Source of the DNA: Spyradenecus sp045634445
GTDB taxonomy: Bacteria > Verrucomicrobiota > Kiritimatiellia > RFP12 > DVOR01
DNA length: 64,000 nt
NCBI GenBank assembly: GCA_045634445.1
Contig: JAZRAG010000014.1
Location: forward strand, 1-64,000
Direction of reading: 5' to 3'
Positions 59,480 through 64,000 of the stretch are shown piece by piece. How positions within the stretch are numbered: the first letter of the stretch is position 1; each line of letters opens with the position of its first letter. A model generated the notes under the pieces. The model ran no database searches. It was not told the origin of the DNA and was given only the letters and a program-made list of their open reading frames with translations. The position numbers and the translations under genes were made by a program.

Positions 59480-60245
59480 TCAATCCCAAATCGTGGACGA
59501 AGTGGTTCGTTTTGAAGCAGTGGGCAAGACCTTCGGCACCCGTGAGGTGTTGAAAGACCAGACCTTCTCCGTGAAACCTGGCGAACTGTTTGTTATTATT
59601 GGCCCATCGGGTACGGGTAAGAGTGTTACGCTCAAACTCATTGCTGGACTCTTACACCCCACTCAAGGCTCTGTCAAAGTCCTTGGGCAAGAGGTGTGCC
59701 AATGCTCTTCTGAGGCGTTAGCCAACCTTCGCCGTCGTATCGGCTTCCTCTTCCAAGGTGGCGCCCTCCTCGGATGGAAAACCCTTGCAGAAAATATCGC
59801 CTTGCCCTTGGTCGAACACGGAGGCCTCTCCGCGAGCGAAATTCAGTCACGCGTTGCGGCTGCTCTTGCAGAAGTAGGCCTCCAAGATGCTGGCGAACTC
59901 TACCCTGCAGAAGTATCAGGTGGTATGTTGAAGCGCGCCGCCTTTGCGCGCGCCATTATTGAAAATCCTGAGGTGCTTCTCTTTGACGAACCCACTTCTG
60001 GCCTTGATCCAGTCATGGCATACACTATTGACGCGTTGATTCACAAAATCAATCGCACACACAATGCCGCCTGTATTGTCGTCACGCACGATCTCGTTGG
60101 CGCGTTACGCTATGCAGATCGAATTGGCTTCTTGAAAGAGGGTAAATTCCTCATGGTGGGAACCCCTGAAGCCATTCGTGCAAGTGAAATTCCTGAAATT
60201 AAAGCATTTTTAAATCCTGAACAAACGGAGGTCATTTATGGCTGA
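59469..60245 (+). CDS. mlaF: MlaF-family ABC transporter ATPase
   Basis: The 258-residue ABC ATPase has Walker A IGPSGTGKSVTLK, the Q-loop FLFQGGALLGWKTLAENIALP (typical of MlaF), the signature VSGGMLKRAAFARAI and Walker B LLFDEPTSGLDP. It powers phospholipid transfer between the membranes with MlaE and MlaD. It overlaps mlaE by 11 bases and mlaD by eight, so the three genes are tightly coupled. Confidence 0.95.
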   Translation: MSSDQSQIVDEVVRFEAVGKTFGTREVLKDQTFSVKPGELFVIIGPSGTGKSVTLKLIAGLLHPTQGSVKVLGQEVCQCSSEALANLRRRIGFLFQGGALLGWKTLAENIALPLVEHGGLSASEIQSRVAAALAEVGLQDAGELYPAEVSGGMLKRAAFARAIIENPEVLLFDEPTSGLDPVMAYTIDALIHKINRTHNAACIVVTHDLVGALRYADRIGFLKEGKFLMVGTPEAIRASEIPEIKAFLNPEQTEVIYG

Positions 60246-61452
60246 TTCGCGTGGTATGATTAAAGACATTATGACGGGCATCTTCCTCTTGGCAGTTGTC
60301 GGCTTGCTCGTCTTCTTCACTGTCATCATTAGTGGTGTAGACTTGATTAAAGGCCGCTATATGAAGACTTGCAACATCTGCTTTACGGATGTCGGCACCC
60401 TCAAAGCCCAAGACCCCGTCTATGTGCGCGGGTTAAAGGTGGGTAGTGTCCAGTCGCTTAACCTCATCCCTGGCGCAGTCATGGTTAAAATCTCTGTAGA
60501 CTCCACCGTGACGCTCCGAGAAGACTACGCAATCACCGTTGGGAAAACCTCTATGCTCGGCGGTACTTGCCTTCAAATCACAGAAGGTGCCTCTCCAACC
60601 CTCCTCCCTGAAGGTACCCCTCTGACAGGCCTGCCCCCCGTTGATGTTATGGCAGACCTTGGCGAACTCGTCAAGGAGTTGCGCGATGCCGTAGACCCCC
60701 AGAATCTCGAAAGCGCCGTAACCAATATCCAAACCATCTCGGCAGACCTTGCTGTGATCACCCACCGCGTGCGCGAAGGAGAGGGTACCATCGGCAAACT
60801 CCTCTCCGAAGATTCGTCTCTCTACGAAGATCTCACGGCAAACTTGGCTAATCTCAAAGTCATCACCGAAGAAATTCGCACAGGTAAAGGCCTCCTTGGT
60901 AAACTGATCAATGAAGATGACTCTACCTATGAAGCCCTCAAAACCGCCGTTGCTAATATCAATGAAACAACGGAAAACCTTAAGGCGGGCAAAGGCCTTC
61001 TTGGGAAGTTAATCAATGAAGAAGACACCACCTACGGTAAATTGAAAGCAACGATGGCCAACCTTAATGCGGTCACCACCGATATCAAAGAAGGCAAAGG
61101 TCTCCTTGGTAAACTCCTGAAAGAGGACGATACCACCTACAATGACTTGAAAGTCGCCCTCGCTAATATTCGCCAAGTCACGGAAAAACTCAACGATCCC
61201 AACTCTGGCTTTGGTCGCCTCTTGGCAGAAGAGTCCACCCTTATTGCCGACCTTGAATCTTCTGCAGAAAATATCCGCCTCATTACAGAGAAGCTTGAGA
61301 AAGGCGATGGTACCCTCGGCAAGTTGGTCAATGATGACCAGGTCGCGGTTGAACTTGAATCCGCTATCAAAGATGTCCGTCAAATTATTGACAACATGCG
61401 CGATACAGCACCTATCACAACCTTCTCCTCCCTCTTCTTCAGCGGCTTATAA
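60238..61452 (+). CDS. mlaD: MlaD-family MCE protein with 35-residue helical repeats
   Basis: The 404-residue protein has one membrane helix (about 14-36) and an MCE domain (about 40-120) with AQDPVYVRGLKVGSVQSLNL. Six repeats of about 35 residues follow, opening with GKGLLGKLINEDDTTY-like sequence. The repeats are highly similar in the middle and diverge at the end. The protein binds lipid in the periplasm. The helical repeats could form a long needle spanning towards the outer membrane, much longer than E. coli MlaD (about 183 residues). A terminator follows. Confidence 0.88.
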   Translation: MADSRGMIKDIMTGIFLLAVVGLLVFFTVIISGVDLIKGRYMKTCNICFTDVGTLKAQDPVYVRGLKVGSVQSLNLIPGAVMVKISVDSTVTLREDYAITVGKTSMLGGTCLQITEGASPTLLPEGTPLTGLPPVDVMADLGELVKELRDAVDPQNLESAVTNIQTISADLAVITHRVREGEGTIGKLLSEDSSLYEDLTANLANLKVITEEIRTGKGLLGKLINEDDSTYEALKTAVANINETTENLKAGKGLLGKLINEEDTTYGKLKATMANLNAVTTDIKEGKGLLGKLLKEDDTTYNDLKVALANIRQVTEKLNDPNSGFGRLLAEESTLIADLESSAENIRLITEKLEKGDGTLGKLVNDDQVAVELESAIKDVRQIIDNMRDTAPITTFSSLFFSGL

Positions 61453-61463
61453 GCGCTCTGTAG

Positions 61464-61517
61464 CCATCGGTACTGTTGGCGAGCGATACTCGCTATTGAG
61501 TGCCGATGGTACTTTTT
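61464..61517 (+). terminator. Terminator after mlaD
   Basis: CCATCGGTACT (61464-61474) pairs with AGTGCCGATGG (61499-61509) with one G:T pair. The loop contains a GCGAG/CTCGC hairpin, and TACTTTTT follows. Beyond it, to 61688, I see no gene. Confidence 0.75.
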
Positions 61518-61688
61518 ATTTCCACAATACGTACAATTCTCTACCCGTATTGCGTTTTCTAGCCGATGCTTGGGCGCATATAGGCTGGAGAATCATTTTC
61601 ATTGTTCTATGGCGTAGCTGTCCCAGTCTTGCGCCAGCGCTTCTTGTATCCAGTGGTATAACGGAGTACACAACCAACGCAGTCGCCG

Positions 61689-62294
61689 TTATGCGAGGCG
61701 GCGATAGATGGCGAGTCGCGTTTTACCGTAGAGGCGATCGCGAACAAGGGTGAAGCCTGGGAGTTCTAATGCATCGGTACGGTAGTCGGTCTCAGTGATG
61801 AGAAAGCCCTCGGCGGTGAGGAGATTGCGCGTGATGAGGGCTTCAGCGATGGGAGCAAAGCCATTCTCTTGAGCCCAGAGGTAGGGCGGGTCTGCGAAGA
61901 CGATGTCATACGGTCGGAGGTTGACCGTTGTGGCCATAGGCGCAGGCGCCTTGCGATGGGTGGGTTTGGCATGGTCAGCGAGGCCAAGCCAGGAGAGGGT
62001 GTTGACATTTTGGGCGTAGTAGTCATCAACACCGAAGGCTTGAAGATTCTTCTTTAGCGTGTTGAAGACCGCTTTGTCTTGTTCTAAGAAGGTTACTTCT
62101 GCAACGCCGCGACTGAGGGCGTCTAAGCCTACCGCACCAGAGCCAGCAAAGAGGTCTAAGAAGCGTGCCCCTTGTAAGACGGGGGTGAGGAGATTGAAGA
62201 GCGCTTCGCGTACGCGGTCCTGCGTGGGGCGCACGCATTCAGATTTGGGCATGAGGAGGGTGCGTCCGCACCATTGTCCACCAGTAATTCGCAT
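61689..62294 (-). CDS. rsmD: 16S rRNA m2G966 methyltransferase
   Basis: The 201-residue RsmD begins MRITGGQWCGRTLLMPK with the RPTQDRVREALFNLL segment. It has the SAM motif FLDLFAGSGAVGLDALSRG and the catalytic FADPPYLWAQ. It N2-methylates G966 of 16S rRNA. It starts four bases after the stop of a small membrane protein on the same strand and ends the minus-strand murB-pdxA-orf-rsmD run at the right of the window. Confidence 0.93.
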   Translation of the reverse strand: MRITGGQWCGRTLLMPKSECVRPTQDRVREALFNLLTPVLQGARFLDLFAGSGAVGLDALSRGVAEVTFLEQDKAVFNTLKKNLQAFGVDDYYAQNVNTLSWLGLADHAKPTHRKAPAPMATTVNLRPYDIVFADPPYLWAQENGFAPIAEALITRNLLTAEGFLITETDYRTDALELPGFTLVRDRLYGKTRLAIYRRLA

Positions 62295-62298
62295 AAAA

Positions 62299-62844
62299 TT
62301 AGGCCTCGGGATTGGTAATAGATTGACAGGGTAAGGGAATCTCCTGCGTGGAACCGTCAGATTTGCGTAGGAGAAGGTGCTTGAGGCACGGATTGGCTAA
62401 TTGGGGCGCACCATTGTCGTACATCAAGGTATGGGGGAGGGAGATGGTTTCAGCCTCTGTGGCGTAGAGGAAGGCGAAGGGGTCTAAGGCTACCACTGTG
62501 AAATGGGTGCCGAGGTAATCAAAGTGGGCCGGGATTAACCATGTCTGCACACCCTTGATGGGGCGCGTAACAATCGCGTGACCATTGCCATGATTGAGGC
62601 GAAAGCGGGTATCGCCGATGGCAATGCCGAGGACGCGGTCGGGGTCGGCGCCTTTGCCGAATTGGGCGGGATCAATGTAATTACGGCGGTCATTGCGAAT
62701 ACGCACGGAGACAACCGCTGGTACAAAGCCGCAACCGTCCGCAATAAAGTAGAGCACTAACAATGGAATGAGCGACCAACAGAGCACCCGCCTAAAGAAG
62801 CGGTCGCGTTTAGCGCGTGCGATTTCGTCAGGATTGAGCTTCAT
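62299..62844 (-). CDS. Small membrane-anchored protein, unknown function
   Basis: From the ATG at 62844 (overlapping the pdxA stop as ATGA) the product has 181 residues. A basic N-terminus leads a single membrane helix (about 20-40: RVLCWSLIPLLVLYFIADGC). A beta-rich periplasmic region of about 140 residues follows, with no motif that I recognise. I use this start because the overlap couples it to pdxA. The seven-residue longer start lies inside pdxA. The function is unknown. Confidence 0.65.
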   Translation of the reverse strand: MKLNPDEIARAKRDRFFRRVLCWSLIPLLVLYFIADGCGFVPAVVSVRIRNDRRNYIDPAQFGKGADPDRVLGIAIGDTRFRLNHGNGHAIVTRPIKGVQTWLIPAHFDYLGTHFTVVALDPFAFLYATEAETISLPHTLMYDNGAPQLANPCLKHLLLRKSDGSTQEIPLPCQSITNPEA

Positions 62845-63779
62845 AAGGAGAGTTGTTGAGCGCAAGTGATGGCGTGGATCATGCTGTCGGCAGAGGCCTT
62901 ACCCTGCCAAGCGAGATTAAAGGCGGTTCCGTGGTCGGGACTTGTGCGGATGATGGGGAGACCGAGGGTAACGTTCACGCCGCAGTCAAAGGCTTGTAAT
63001 TTGAAGGGGATGAGGCCTTGGTCATGGTACATCGCCACAAAGGCGTCGTAACGCGTGGCACCATTGGTGGCAATTAAGGCGGTATCGGGAACCAAAGGGC
63101 CTTCGAAATCGGCCCATTCCTGCGCTGCGGCGAGGGTAGGACGAATCACCTTTTCTTCTTCATCTCCGAAGGCTCCAGCTTCTCCAGCGTGCGGATTGAG
63201 CGCTAAGACGCCAATACGCGGACGGCGTTGCTTGATACGCTGGACTGCGGTGGCGGTGTCTTTGAGGACGCGGGAGAGGCGTTCTGGGGTGATGAGGCCG
63301 GGGACTTCGCGCAACGCGCAGTGGATGGTTACGAGGGAAACTAGCAAGTCTGGCGAGAAGAAAGCCATGGTTGCCTCTTCGCGACCACAGAGGCGGGCGA
63401 GTAATTCGGTATGCCCTGGGATATCGGTATGCCCTGCAAGGTGAAGTGCGGCTTTATTGAAGGGGGCCGTGACAATGGCACGGACCTTTCCCGCGAGGGC
63501 ATCTTGACCAGCCTGTACAACTGCGCGATAGGCGAGGTCGCCCGTTGCGGCCTGTACGATGCCAGGTTGGATAGCACCCACGGAGGCATTAAGGGGCAAG
63601 TCCTTCCACTTAATATTGGGCGGAATGGGGATGTTTGCGACTTCACATGCGCGACAAAAGAGCGCGCGATGGGTATAGAGACGAAAGACTTCGTTGGGGA
63701 AGTGTGCAATGGCGCGGGCGGTAATTTCTGGGCCGATACCAGCGCATTCACCAACAGTTAAAGCCAATGGGGCGTTCAT
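62841..63779 (-). CDS. pdxA: 4-hydroxythreonine-4-phosphate dehydrogenase
   Basis: The 312-residue PdxA begins MNAPLALTVGECAGIGPEI. GHTDIPGHTELLARLCG, VTIHCALREVPGLIT and YHDQGLIPFKLQAF contain the metal-binding histidines, and NVTLGLPIIRTSPDHGTAFN is the C-terminal signature. It oxidises 4-phosphohydroxythreonine in pyridoxal-phosphate synthesis. I chose the ATG at 63779 because the conserved sequence begins there. A 16-residue longer start lies next to the end of murB. Its stop overlaps the following membrane-protein gene by four bases. Confidence 0.96.
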   Translation of the reverse strand: MNAPLALTVGECAGIGPEITARAIAHFPNEVFRLYTHRALFCRACEVANIPIPPNIKWKDLPLNASVGAIQPGIVQAATGDLAYRAVVQAGQDALAGKVRAIVTAPFNKAALHLAGHTDIPGHTELLARLCGREEATMAFFSPDLLVSLVTIHCALREVPGLITPERLSRVLKDTATAVQRIKQRRPRIGVLALNPHAGEAGAFGDEEEKVIRPTLAAAQEWADFEGPLVPDTALIATNGATRYDAFVAMYHDQGLIPFKLQAFDCGVNVTLGLPIIRTSPDHGTAFNLAWQGKASADSMIHAITCAQQLSL

Positions 63780-63795
63780 AAGAGCGGTCTTTCGA

Positions 63796-64000
63796 TTAGA
63801 AGCCTTGCACTTCAGGGGTAAATTCAATTTGCGTGCGCATCTGTAATTCGTGACGCATCTTTTGCATCAAGGCTAAGATATCCGAACCATTACAAGCGTC
63901 ATCGGTTGCAATCACATTAGCGTGTACAGGGGCGACAAATGCGCCACCGATACGCCAAGACTTTGCGCCGAGCTTGTCAAGTTCTGCACCAGCGCTGAAG
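63796..64000 (-). CDS. murB: UDP-N-acetylenolpyruvoylglucosamine reductase, C-terminal part (5' truncated by window edge)
   Basis: Only the last 67 codons are in the window, ending at a TAA on the minus strand (63798-63796). The tail AGAELDKLGAKSWRIGGA, then VHANVIATDDACNGSDI and IEFTPEVQGF matches the C-terminal domain of MurB: the LIExxGxKGxxxGGAxVSxxHANFIVN pattern and the conserved Glu near the end. MurB reduces UDP-GlcNAc-enolpyruvate to UDP-MurNAc. It lies 16 bases upstream of pdxA on the same strand. Confidence 0.85.
   Translation of the reverse strand, partial: FSAGAELDKLGAKSWRIGGAFVAPVHANVIATDDACNGSDILALMQKMRHELQMRTQIEFTPEVQGF

Overview
The window reads as chromosomal sequence from a Gram-negative, probably host-associated bacterium. 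A member of the PVC group (Verrucomicrobiota/Lentisphaerota/Kiritimatiellota type) is my best guess, not a proven placement. Outer-membrane lipid transport (MlaE-F-D), meso-diaminopimelate synthesis (DapF) and a cell-division operon (mraZ-rsmH-ftsL-ftsI) show a peptidoglycan-containing diderm. A Tat-exported sulfatase, a CBM9-like protein and a GH110-type galactosidase suggest it feeds on host glycans. A Ser/Thr kinase, FHA and PEGA proteins, a propeller protein with a CxxCH motif and large dispersed intergenic repeats also fit PVC genomes. Gene density is high, with many 1-20 bp start/stop overlaps.

Layout. 1-4.9 kb: the end of a ParB-like gene, an M28 peptidase lipoprotein, a membrane GT-C-like protein and a DUF2156-GNAT fusion. 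5-8.4 kb: an AT-rich accessory patch with three unassigned or Sel1-type exported proteins, a structured RNA candidate and a small membrane protein. 8.7-21 kb: a sugar-phosphate cyclase, a zinc-ribbon Ser/Thr kinase, a membrane metalloprotease, a sirtuin, a sulfatase with its CBM9 partner, then an NfeD-stomatin-RNase III-methyltransferase-propeller operon. 21-28.3 kb, minus strand: DedA, FtsI, FtsL, RsmH, MraZ, and SulP. 28.5-35.6 kb: a complete type II-C CRISPR-Cas locus (tracrRNA, cas9, cas1, cas2, 28 repeats). 35.9-45.6 kb: purA-uppS, an M42 peptidase, nadC-coaX-yggT-yggU, a PP-loop protein, GH110 and a stand-alone coaB. 46-64 kb: a kinase-like protein, CorA, DUF2851, FHA and PEGA proteins, TatD, an SDR, a NYN nuclease, dapF-rsmE, a ZIP transporter, an aromatic-repeat envelope protein with mlaE-F-D, and on the minus strand murB, pdxA, a small membrane protein and rsmD.

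The CRISPR locus is the most informative part. The tracrRNA lies on the minus strand in the cas9 leader. It has a near-consensus promoter (TTGACA-N18-TAGAAT), a 13-nt anti-repeat that begins at the predicted transcription start, two small hairpins and a strong terminator. Every repeat ends, on the minus strand, in TGATACAAT, an extended -10 box like the promoter-bearing repeats of Neisseria meningitidis. A minus-strand terminator closes the array next to cas2. Both guide RNAs could therefore receive their 5' ends from promoters rather than from RNase III. One spacer pair shares a 26-nt core. Another pair encodes homologous peptides in the same frame, which points to repeated acquisition from related mobile elements. 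The putative leader end abuts a dispersed composite repeat that also occurs near 26 kb.

Other recurring structure: three intergenic regions (before the accessory patch, upstream of mraZ and upstream of dapF) carry degenerate 21-23 bp tandem repeats, about two helical turns each. The mraZ promoter also carries a GTGGG box between its -35 and -10.
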